Below are positions 1 through 6,276 of a stretch of DNA of 15,189 nucleotides, piece by piece. The notes under the pieces were generated by a model. It was not told the origin of the DNA. It ran no database searches and saw only the letters and a program-made list of their open reading frames with translations. The first letter of the stretch is position 1. Each line of letters begins with the position of its first letter. The stretch is from NCBI GenBank assembly GCA_036802685.1, contig DAIRVS010000105.1, positions 1 to 15,189 of the forward strand, in the 5' to 3' direction. A program made the translations under genes and the position numbers. The DNA comes from HGW-17 sp938004375 (GTDB lineage: Bacteria; Myxococcota_A; Polyangia; HGW-17).

Positions 1-757
1 CGGTGAGGGCGATGGCCTTCCAGTACAGGTCGACGGCCTCGGTGTCCTTGCCCATGCGCTCGAGCAGCACGCCGGTGGCCTTGAGCACGTCGATCTTGCG
101 CCGCGTGTCACCGGCCGACAGGTTCATCAGGCCAGCGTATTCGGCCTTGGCCGCCTCGAATTGCATGGCCTCGGTGAGGAGCTCGGCGTAGTCCCACCGG
201 GTCTGGAAGTCATTGGGCTTCAGTTTGACCAGGCTGTTGAAGTACTTCGCGCCGCCCTCCAGGTCGCCGCCGAGCACCGAGATGCGGACCAACTCCCGCA
301 GCATCCGCTCCCGGATGGAGGCGTTGGGCACCTTCTCGAGGGCTGCGTCCAGGTACCGGCGCGCCTCGGGATACAGCCGTTTGCGGATGTGCAGCTCGCC
401 GAGCAGCTTCCATGACTCATAGCGCGCCTCGTCCACGGACTTCGCCTTCTCGAGGTGCGTCAGGCTCTCCTCGAGGCGGTCGATGCGCATGTAGAGCTTG
501 CCCAGGACGATGTTGGCCTCGAAGTGGCGGGGGTTCTTCTCGACCACGGCCCGATACTCCAGGATCAGGCGGTCGAGGCTGCTGTGGGTCTGATACAGCG
601 TGGAGAGCTTGCGGAAGGCGAAGTCGTCGTCCGGGTTCTGGGCGAGCATCGACTTGTAGCGGTCGATCATGGCGGGATTGAACTCGTCACGCTTGACCTT
701 CCAGGCGAACACCTGGGTGGAGAAAATCAGGATTAGCAGAAACAGCAGGCTTCTCAT
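1..757 (-). CDS. Exported TPR-repeat protein (partial, C-terminus off left edge)
   Basis: The frame opens with ATG at 755-757 and stays open to the window edge, giving about 252 residues without a stop. The first 18 residues (MRSLLFLLILIFSTQVFA) form a clear signal peptide, so the protein is probably periplasmic or outer-membrane associated. The rest is helical with repeated TPR-like consensus residues, for example ANIVLGKLYMRIDRLEESL, SWKLLGELHIRKRLYPEA and DYAELLTEAMQFEAAKAEY, so it is likely a protein-protein interaction scaffold. It is the last visible gene of a minus-strand run, 19 bp after the stop of the coiled-coil gene; a GGAG lies 11 nt before the start. No enzymatic motif is visible. 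The family assignment is firm, but the partner and function are unknown. Confidence 0.85.
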   Translation of the reverse strand, partial: MRSLLFLLILIFSTQVFAWKVKRDEFNPAMIDRYKSMLAQNPDDDFAFRKLSTLYQTHSSLDRLILEYRAVVEKNPRHFEANIVLGKLYMRIDRLEESLTHLEKAKSVDEARYESWKLLGELHIRKRLYPEARRYLDAALEKVPNASIRERMLRELVRISVLGGDLEGGAKYFNSLVKLKPNDFQTRWDYAELLTEAMQFEAAKAEYAGLMNLSAGDTRRKIDVLKATGVLLERMGKDTEAVDLYWKAIALT

Positions 758-776
758 GGCTCGTTCGTCTCCGGTT

Positions 777-1580
777 CTAGTCCTCGCGCGCCGGCGGGAG
801 CGCGTCGAGCACCTGCTGCAGGAGCGCGCCGACCCGCTCCTGGCAGGACGGCACGCCGGGCTTGGGCAGTTCGACGAAGCCCATGGGGGGCGGCGGCGTG
901 TCGGCACAGCCGGTCTCCATGGCGGTCAGGGCCGCCTGAAAGCGCCGCGCGATCGTTCGATACAGGTAGGCCGAGACACCCCTGGACACCCTGGCCTCGT
1001 CCTGGAAATGGATGTTCGCCTTGTGCAGGGCCTCCATCGCCTCCTTCACGTTCTGGGCATCCCAGGCCTTTTTGCTGTCCATCACGCTCCGGCGGATCTT
1101 GTCCCGCTGACGGTAGAACTCCCGCTTCGCCTCGCTCTCGCGCAGCCTCAGGCTCAGTTGGTCCCGCTCGCGCTCCGCGCCCGCCAGGGTCTGCTCCAGG
1201 CGTAGCTTCTCCTTCTTGTAGCCGATGATCTCACGCTCCCGGTCCGAGAGCTGGCCCCGCAGGTCCGACTTGCCCCAGTGGCCGCCGATGAACCCGGTGA
1301 AGAAGAGGACCACGCCGACGATCACCAGCGCGAGGCGACGTCCCCAAGGCGTGCCCAGGATCGCCTTGATCACGGCCCAGAGGTCGCCGGGCTGCGGTTC
1401 GGGCTGTCGCTTTTCGGGTTCCTTGGATTCCAGGGCGGATTCTCGGGTCATCTTTGGATCTCTCTTCGGGTCAGGCATGTCGGGCTTCTCCGACCCCAAT
1501 CTCTCCAGGCGGGGATCCGGTCCGGGCAGCGGCGCCCCGGCGGGAGATTTGTCTTCCGGGGGAGGTGTTGCGCCGGTCAT
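777..1580 (-). CDS. Membrane-anchored coiled-coil protein of unknown function
   Basis: A 267-residue protein I do not recognise. Residues 1-66 are Pro- and charge-rich and probably disordered in the cytoplasm. Residues about 83-100 (LALVIVGVVLFFTGFIGG) form one transmembrane helix after an Arg pair. Residues about 107-165 are rich in Glu, Arg, Lys and Leu with heptad-like spacing, suggesting a coiled coil. The C-terminal part (about 170-267) is helical and contains only two cysteines, C225 and C246, which could form a disulfide if the domain is periplasmic. The start ATG overlaps the pgeF stop (ATGA, 4 bp), so translation is likely coupled to pgeF. An internal Met44 is a less likely alternative start. 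The architecture resembles structural or scaffold envelope proteins; no function can be assigned. Confidence 0.8.
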   Translation of the reverse strand: MTGATPPPEDKSPAGAPLPGPDPRLERLGSEKPDMPDPKRDPKMTRESALESKEPEKRQPEPQPGDLWAVIKAILGTPWGRRLALVIVGVVLFFTGFIGGHWGKSDLRGQLSDREREIIGYKKEKLRLEQTLAGAERERDQLSLRLRESEAKREFYRQRDKIRRSVMDSKKAWDAQNVKEAMEALHKANIHFQDEARVSRGVSAYLYRTIARRFQAALTAMETGCADTPPPPMGFVELPKPGVPSCQERVGALLQQVLDALPPARED

Positions 1581-2368
1581 CCCCGCGCCTCGGGTCCCCG
1601 GTCACGCAGGCCGATCACCGACAACTGCAGGCCGGTGGGCCAGCCGTCGCGGCGATACGAGAAGAACCGCCCCGGCTCGCAGTGGGTGCAGCCCGGCACC
1701 GTCGTCACGGAGCCGACCCCCGCGTCCGCGAGCGCCCAGGCGGCGAGGGCCTGCAGATCCCCGTGGGAACGACCGGAGGGTCCGGCGCCGAAGCCCGAGG
1801 CGGGAAAACCGGCGGCGAGGAAGGCCTCGACCACCTCGTCACCGATCTCGAAACAGCAGAGTCCGATGCCGGGTCCCACCGCCCCCCACACGTCGGCGGG
1901 GACGCACCCCGCCTTCTCGCACAGGGCGGCGACGCCCCGGGCGACGATGCCAGCGACGAGCCCTCGCCATCCGGCGTGAAGCGCCGCCACGGCCCGATGG
2001 TTCCGGGCCGCCAGCAGCACCGGCAGACAGTCGGCCGTGGTGACCCCCAGGGCGATCCCCGGCTCGCCGGACAGCAGCCCGTCGGCCTCGATGCCGAGGG
2101 TCTCTTCCGGGGTGAGGTCGTCCACGTCCACCAACTTCACCGTGTGCTCCTGCTCGACGGTGTAGAGGCGTGCCGGATCGAAACCCATGGACTCGAGAAA
2201 CCTCTTCCGGTTCTCGAGAACGTTCCGGGGCGGGTCGCCCTTCTTGTCGTGCATGTTGTTGGACGAGAAGACCCCGGTGGACACCCCTCCCCGGCGGGTG
2301 GAAAAACCATGGGCCACCCCAACGGGAGCTCCCGGCGCGATTAAGTGGAATTCGGCTTGGGTGATCAT
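1577..2368 (-). CDS. pgeF: PgeF/YfiH-family peptidoglycan editing factor (polyphenol oxidase family)
   Basis: A 263-residue protein of the DUF152/YfiH/LACC1 family, whose members are zinc- or copper-dependent. Bacterial PgeF is associated with removing wrongly incorporated amino acids from peptidoglycan precursors; other members act as polyphenol oxidases or purine-nucleoside enzymes. Visible family motifs are HGFSTRRGG (20-28), QEHT with H75, TTADCLPVLL with C114, HAGWRG with H131, GPGIGLCCFEIG, and FFSYRRDG near the C-terminus. H75, C114 and H131 match the family's metal triad in order and spacing. I chose ATG at 2366-2368 over an upstream in-frame TTG at 2399-2401, because the TTG lies inside a likely -10 box and the ATG start fits the usual family N-terminus. 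It leads the minus-strand run and overlaps the next gene by 4 bp. Confidence 0.92.
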   Translation of the reverse strand: MITQAEFHLIAPGAPVGVAHGFSTRRGGVSTGVFSSNNMHDKKGDPPRNVLENRKRFLESMGFDPARLYTVEQEHTVKLVDVDDLTPEETLGIEADGLLSGEPGIALGVTTADCLPVLLAARNHRAVAALHAGWRGLVAGIVARGVAALCEKAGCVPADVWGAVGPGIGLCCFEIGDEVVEAFLAAGFPASGFGAGPSGRSHGDLQALAAWALADAGVGSVTTVPGCTHCEPGRFFSYRRDGWPTGLQLSVIGLRDRGPEARG

Positions 2369-2397
2369 GGGCGCTGCGGACACTTTCACGATCGGCG

Positions 2398-2426
2398 ACA
2401 ATAGACGATCCAGATCTATAAATCAA
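2398..2426 (-). promoter_or_regulatory. Putative sigma70-type promoter for pgeF
   Basis: On the minus strand, TTGATT (2421-2426) and TATTGT (2398-2403) are separated by exactly 17 bp. Transcription would start near 2391, giving a leader of about 20 nt before the ATG at 2368. This is a consensus-like match only, with no experimental support; its main value is in arguing against the TTG start at 2401. Confidence 0.45.
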
Positions 2427-2445
2427 TCGCACGGACTTTTTCCTT

Positions 2446-2462
2446 GCCTCGCCCAGCGAGGC
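2446..2462 (+). promoter_or_regulatory. Perfect 7-bp GC-rich inverted repeat upstream of xdhC
   Basis: GCCTCGC (2446-2452), loop CCA, GCGAGGC (2456-2462). It sits between the pgeF promoter region and the xdhC ribosome binding site, 43 bp before the xdhC ATG. No T-run follows on either strand, so an intrinsic terminator is unlikely. It could be an operator or a 5'-leader hairpin. Confidence 0.4.
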
Positions 2463-2505
2463 GTTCTATGTGTTCCCCGGTGCCGGACCGTTCCCGGAGG
2501 AGAAG

Positions 2506-3291
2506 ATGGCCATGCAGTTCGGATTGTTCGGAAAACTGATCGAGGACGCCCGTGAAAACAAGGACTTCGTGCTGGTCACGGTGGTGGAGGCCGACGGCTC
2601 CACGCCGGCCCGCGCCGGCTTCCGCATGGCCGTGTACGCCGACGGCAGCTCTCACGGCACCGTGGGCGGTGGGAACCTGGAGCACACCGCCCACCGGCTC
2701 GCCCTGGAGCAGTTGCGCACCGGGGGACCGTCCTTCCTGCGGGCCTTCTCCATGGCCGCGGACCTGAACATGGCCTGCGGCGGGGACGTGCGCCTGTTCT
2801 TCGAACCGTACACCCCCTGGCGTCTCACCATCACCGGCGGCGGTCACGTGGCCCAGGCCATCGCCCCGCTGGCGCAGTCCGCCGGCTTCGTCGTGGAGAT
2901 CCTGGACGACCGCCCGGAGATCGCCGACGCGCCCTGGCCGGCCGGGGTGAGGGTCCGCATCGGCGACTTCGAGGAATTGTGCGCGGGCCTGGAGGTCGGC
3001 GCCCGGCACTGCGGGCTCGTCATGACCTACCAGCACCTGCGGGACGCCGAGGCCGCCGCCGCCCTGCTCCGACACGACCTGACCTACCTCGGCGTCATCG
3101 GCAGCCGCACCAAGGCCGAGCGCCTGCGCCACGCACTCGTGGCCGCCGGCGCCCCCGCCGACCGGGTCGAACGCCTGCGCACCCCGGTGGGCGTCCCCAT
3201 CGGCGCCCAGACCCCGGTGGAGATCGCCGTGTCGGTCGTCGCCGAGCTCATCGCCGTGCGCTCCGGGAGACCCCTGCAACCGTGGATGTGA
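2506..3291 (+). CDS. xdhC: XdhC/CoxI-family molybdenum-hydroxylase maturation factor
   Basis: A 261-residue protein. XdhC-type chaperones bind molybdenum cofactor, support its sulfuration, and deliver it to xanthine dehydrogenase- or CO dehydrogenase-type enzymes in the cytoplasm. The N-terminal XdhC/CoxI domain is seen in VTVVEADGSTPARAGFRMAV (24-43), GTVGGGNLE (51-59) and MACGGDV (89-95, with the conserved Cys91). A C-terminal Rossmann-like XdhC_C domain is seen in TITGGGHVAQAIA (108-120), YLGVIGSRTK, and VGVPIGAQTPVEIAVSVVAE near the end. ATG 2506 was chosen because GGAGG at 2496-2500 lies 5 nt upstream. ATG 2512 is possible, and a GTG at 2470 would add residues unlike the family. It overlaps the mocA-like gene that follows, so the two are probably co-transcribed. 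The molybdoenzyme they serve is not in the window. Confidence 0.92.
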   Translation: MAMQFGLFGKLIEDARENKDFVLVTVVEADGSTPARAGFRMAVYADGSSHGTVGGGNLEHTAHRLALEQLRTGGPSFLRAFSMAADLNMACGGDVRLFFEPYTPWRLTITGGGHVAQAIAPLAQSAGFVVEILDDRPEIADAPWPAGVRVRIGDFEELCAGLEVGARHCGLVMTYQHLRDAEAAAALLRHDLTYLGVIGSRTKAERLRHALVAAGAPADRVERLRTPVGVPIGAQTPVEIAVSVVAELIAVRSGRPLQPWM

Positions 3292-3908
3292 TCGACGTCA
3301 CAGGCGCCCCGTCCGCCCCGGATACCCCCCTGGCGCTCGTGCTCGCCGCCGGCGCCGGGAGCCGGATGGGCGGACCCAAGTTGTTCGCCCGGGTGCGCGG
3401 CGCGGCGTTCAGCGTCCACATCGGTCGCGCGCTCGACGGCCTCGGATGGCGGACAGTGTGGGTCCTGCGCGCACCCCAACAGGCTGACGAGCTCGCGGCC
3501 CTGCTCGGTCGACCGCCGGTGTTCTGCGTCAACCCGGACCCCGGAGGCGACATGCTCTCGAGCGTCGTGACAGGACTGCGCGCGCCGGCCGCCCGCCTGG
3601 CCCGCGTGCTCTGCGTCTGGCCCGTGGACTTCCCGCTGGTGTCCGCCGAAACGCTCACGCGCCTGGCCGACGGGATGGGACAGGTCGACGCCGTCCTGCC
3701 GGCGCACCAGGGTCGCACGGGGAACCCATTGATTGTTCGTAGACACGTGCTCTGCCGCTGGCTCTCGGTCATGCCACATGACGGGCTGCGTCAGGCCATG
3801 CGCGAACATCCGGTCCGGTTGAACCTGGTCGAGGTGCCCGACGACGGCCCCTTGCGAAACCTGAACACGACCGCCGATTGTCTTACAGCGGAAGACCGTC
3901 CCGAATAA
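3288..3908 (+). CDS. mocA: MocA/MobA-like molybdenum cofactor nucleotidyltransferase
   Basis: About 206 residues of the NTP_transf_3 (MobA/MocA) fold. MocA-type enzymes transfer CMP from CTP to molybdopterin to make the cytosine dinucleotide cofactor of molybdenum hydroxylases. The nucleotide-binding signature is LAAGAGSRMGGPK (19-31). The metal and substrate motifs are WPVDFPLV (111-118, Asp114) and TGNPLIV (144-150), and LRNLNTTAD near the end fits the family's closing motif. GTG at 3288-3290 overlaps the xdhC TGA by 4 bp; GTG at 3282 is equally in frame and has GGGAG 12 nt upstream, so the start is uncertain by two codons. Pairing with xdhC favours the CTP-using MocA over the GTP-using MobA, but nucleotide specificity cannot be read with certainty. 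Confidence 0.85.
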   Translation: MIDVTGAPSAPDTPLALVLAAGAGSRMGGPKLFARVRGAAFSVHIGRALDGLGWRTVWVLRAPQQADELAALLGRPPVFCVNPDPGGDMLSSVVTGLRAPAARLARVLCVWPVDFPLVSAETLTRLADGMGQVDAVLPAHQGRTGNPLIVRRHVLCRWLSVMPHDGLRQAMREHPVRLNLVEVPDDGPLRNLNTTADCLTAEDRPE

Positions 3909-3951
3909 AAACACCCCCGCCATTTTTCTCCGGAAAACGTGATCAGTCAGC

Positions 3952-3981
3952 TTGCCACGCATGGGAGATTCGCGGTATTGA
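3952..3981 (+). promoter_or_regulatory. Putative promoter for the metalloprotease gene
   Basis: TTGCCA (3952-3957), 18-bp spacer, TATTGA (3976-3981). The predicted start near 3988 leaves a short leader carrying the GGAGG at 3994-3998. The match is only fair and the remaining mocA-protease gap shows no clear terminator. Confidence 0.3.
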
Positions 3982-4004
3982 AAGGCACGCAACGGAGGTT
4001 TCGC

Positions 4005-6203
4005 ATGCGCCACTTCTCTGTTCTCCTGTTCACGCTGATCCTCACCATTTCCGGCATCGCACAGGGTACGGTCCGACGCATCCAGGGAGAGCCCGCCTCG
4101 GCCCTGCCCCCGTCGGTCACCGCCGCCCGCTTCGTGCGCAGCCACGCCGCAGCGTTCGGCTGGAACGTCGACCAGCTCAAGGCGGTCGCCCGTGTGCCGC
4201 TGGCCCGCCGCCATCTGGTGGTCTTCGGCCAGGACGTCGCCGGCGTCCCCGTCTACGGACACAACTTCAAGGTCGAGCTCGACTCCCAGGGTCGCGTCAC
4301 CCACGTCTGGGGCGACGCGCTGCGCGGCCTGACGCGCCCCGCCGGCACGCCCGTCGCGCCAGAACTGGCCGTGCTCGCCGCCGAGAACGAGCTCAATACC
4401 GTGCTCCCGCTGGACCTCGACCCTCCCCTGGTGCTCTTGCCCAACCGCCCGGCCCGACTGGCCTATCTCGTCGTGGCGTGGGTGGGGCTGAAGAAGTTCC
4501 ACGTACTCGTGGACGCCTTCTCGGCCAAGGTCGTCCTCGTGGACCGCGCCTGGTTCAACGCCCAGGGCCGCGTCTACGGCATCGACCCCGCCCGCACCGC
4601 CGAGCCCATTGACGTGGAGCTGGCCAACTTGTCCAGCGCTGAGGCCCTCGTGGGTCGCGCCGGCCACGTGTGGAACTGCGTGACGGCCACCGCCCAGCAG
4701 GGCATGCCCGATCCCGAGAACATGGAACTCGAGGAGGTCCCCACCTCCGACGCCACGGGCAACTGGCTGTACGATCCCGTCCTGACGCTGGACTATCATG
4801 ACTACGCTTCGGCCGTAAACCTCTACTATCATGTCGACCGCATGGACACGCACTTCCGGTTCCTGGGCTACACGCCTCCGGTGGACGTGATGATCGTGGC
4901 CAACGTGCACTCCGAGACCGGCGGCGTCAAAACCCCGCTGGACAACGCCTACTACACGCCCATGCAGAACGGCAACGACGGCCTGTTCGTCGGCCAGGGC
5001 ACCAACGTCGACCTGGGCTACGGCGGCGACGTGGTCATGCACGAGATGACCCACTCCGTGGTCGCCCACTCCGCCATCGACCTGGGCGTCCAGCAAGCCG
5101 ACCAGTACGGCATCAACCGCATGCCCCTGGGCCTGCACGAGGGCCTCGCCGACTACTTCCCGGCCTCGTTGAACGACTCCCCGATCATCGGCGCCTACTC
5201 CCTCGAGATGATCCAGGCCGGCGCCTCCCGCGATCTCTCCGACAACGACAAAGTGTGCCCCACCGACATGGTCGGCGAGGAGCACATGGACGGCGAGCTC
5301 ATCGGCGCGCTGAACTGGCAGGTCCGCGTGAACCTGGGCGCGGCCATGGCCGACGAGGCGATCTTCACCACCCTCACCCGTCTGACCGCCGCCTCCACCT
5401 TCAAGGACTTCTCCGAGACCCTGGTCGCCACCATCGAGGACATGGTCGCCGACGGTGACGTCACCTCCGACCAGCTCGCGGCCGTGCAGGCCGTGATCGA
5501 GCAGAAGGGCCTGGACATCTGCGGTCGCTGGGTGCCCCTCGACGTGCCCCGCCGCCTGACCAACTTCGGCCTCGACACCATCGGCCAGGCCATGGGCGGC
5601 GACTGCGCCCAGATGCGCGGCATGCTCGACTACATGGGCATCGATCTGACGGCCATGTTCCAGTTCCAGGTGGTCGTGCCCGAGAACGCCACCAGCCTCA
5701 CGGTGGACTTCGACTTCACGCCCATGGGCGGCACCGATCTGCAGTACAACATCTACGGCCGCGCCGGCGAGATGGTCCTCTACGAGCTCGTCAACGTGTA
5801 TGGCGGCATGCAGATGCCCCGCGTGCAGACCTATGATCGCGCCTGGCCGGCGGGCACCCTCGATCCCCCGTTCACCGAGACGTCGACCACCGTCACCTGG
5901 ACCATCCACGACGATCCGCCGCTGCCCGTGGGCCAGGAGGTCTACTTCTCCGTGACCCACGCCAACTGCCCGCTCACCACCCTCGACGTCGAAGCCACCA
6001 TCTCCGACGACCCGATCGAGGATCCGGATGCCGGCCCCGACGCCGACGCCGACACCGACGCCGACACCGACGGCGGCACCGAGAAGCCCCCCGCAAAGAA
6101 AGACGGCTGCTCCTGCTCCGCCGGCTCCTCCTCGCATCCTGCCGGCTCCCTCTTCCTGTTGCTGGCGGTCGGACTCTTCCTCGGCCTGCGTCGCCGTCGC
6201 TGA
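4005..6203 (+). CDS. Secreted M36/M4-like zinc metalloprotease with MYXO-CTERM-type tail
   Basis: A 732-residue exported protease. The start ATG has GGAGG (3994-3998) 6 nt upstream; an in-frame GTG at 3939 would put 22 extra residues before an obvious signal peptide (MRHFSVLLFTLILTISGIAQG). Residues about 28-110 resemble the FTP-type propeptide of thermolysin/fungalysin proteases. The gluzincin site is HEMTH (346-350) with the third zinc ligand E379 in HEGLADYF (378-385). EEHMDGELIGALNW (425-438) looks like the M36 catalytic-His region, with H427. Residues about 560-660 form a beta-rich PPC-like domain. The tail has a DADADTDADTD linker, GCSC (701-704), a hydrophobic helix and RRRR (729-732), the arrangement of MYXO-CTERM tags processed by myxosortase-type proteases. 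It is likely displayed on, or released from, the outer surface and used in nutrient or prey degradation. Whether M36 or M4 is closer is uncertain. Confidence 0.9.
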   Translation: MRHFSVLLFTLILTISGIAQGTVRRIQGEPASALPPSVTAARFVRSHAAAFGWNVDQLKAVARVPLARRHLVVFGQDVAGVPVYGHNFKVELDSQGRVTHVWGDALRGLTRPAGTPVAPELAVLAAENELNTVLPLDLDPPLVLLPNRPARLAYLVVAWVGLKKFHVLVDAFSAKVVLVDRAWFNAQGRVYGIDPARTAEPIDVELANLSSAEALVGRAGHVWNCVTATAQQGMPDPENMELEEVPTSDATGNWLYDPVLTLDYHDYASAVNLYYHVDRMDTHFRFLGYTPPVDVMIVANVHSETGGVKTPLDNAYYTPMQNGNDGLFVGQGTNVDLGYGGDVVMHEMTHSVVAHSAIDLGVQQADQYGINRMPLGLHEGLADYFPASLNDSPIIGAYSLEMIQAGASRDLSDNDKVCPTDMVGEEHMDGELIGALNWQVRVNLGAAMADEAIFTTLTRLTAASTFKDFSETLVATIEDMVADGDVTSDQLAAVQAVIEQKGLDICGRWVPLDVPRRLTNFGLDTIGQAMGGDCAQMRGMLDYMGIDLTAMFQFQVVVPENATSLTVDFDFTPMGGTDLQYNIYGRAGEMVLYELVNVYGGMQMPRVQTYDRAWPAGTLDPPFTETSTTVTWTIHDDPPLPVGQEVYFSVTHANCPLTTLDVEATISDDPIEDPDAGPDADADTDADTDGGTEKPPAKKDGCSCSAGSSSHPAGSLFLLLAVGLFLGLRRRR
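6039..6071 (+). repeat. GAC-GCC/GAC-ACC codon repeat (Asp-Ala/Asp-Thr linker)
   Basis: A low-complexity run of alternating GAC with GCC or ACC codons encodes DADADTDADTD from residue 679 of the protease. It is an acidic linker between the folded part and the sorting tail. Confidence 0.75.
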
Positions 6204-6210
6204 TTCCTGG

Positions 6211-6238
6211 TTGCTTTTCCCCGTACATCCACAATAAT
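6211..6238 (+). promoter_or_regulatory. Putative promoter for the Cys-rich lipoprotein gene
   Basis: TTGCTT (6211-6216), 16-bp spacer, AATAAT (6233-6238) lie in the 73-bp gap between the protease stop and the lipoprotein start. The -10 is a 5/6 match to consensus. Co-transcription with the protease is equally possible, as no terminator is visible in the gap. Confidence 0.35.
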
Positions 6239-6276
6239 GTCAGTGCGCCGCACCCGCGGCCGCCGGAGGAATCGCC

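Noticed and set aside
2470..2505. GTG start for xdhC at 2470
   Set aside because: It adds 12 residues unlike XdhC and sits before the GGAGG that serves the ATG at 2506.
3084..6137. A 1017-residue open frame on the minus strand
   Set aside because: It lies opposite xdhC, mocA and the protease, has Gly/Val/His-rich low-complexity sequence typical of antisense frames in GC-rich DNA, and shows no family motif.
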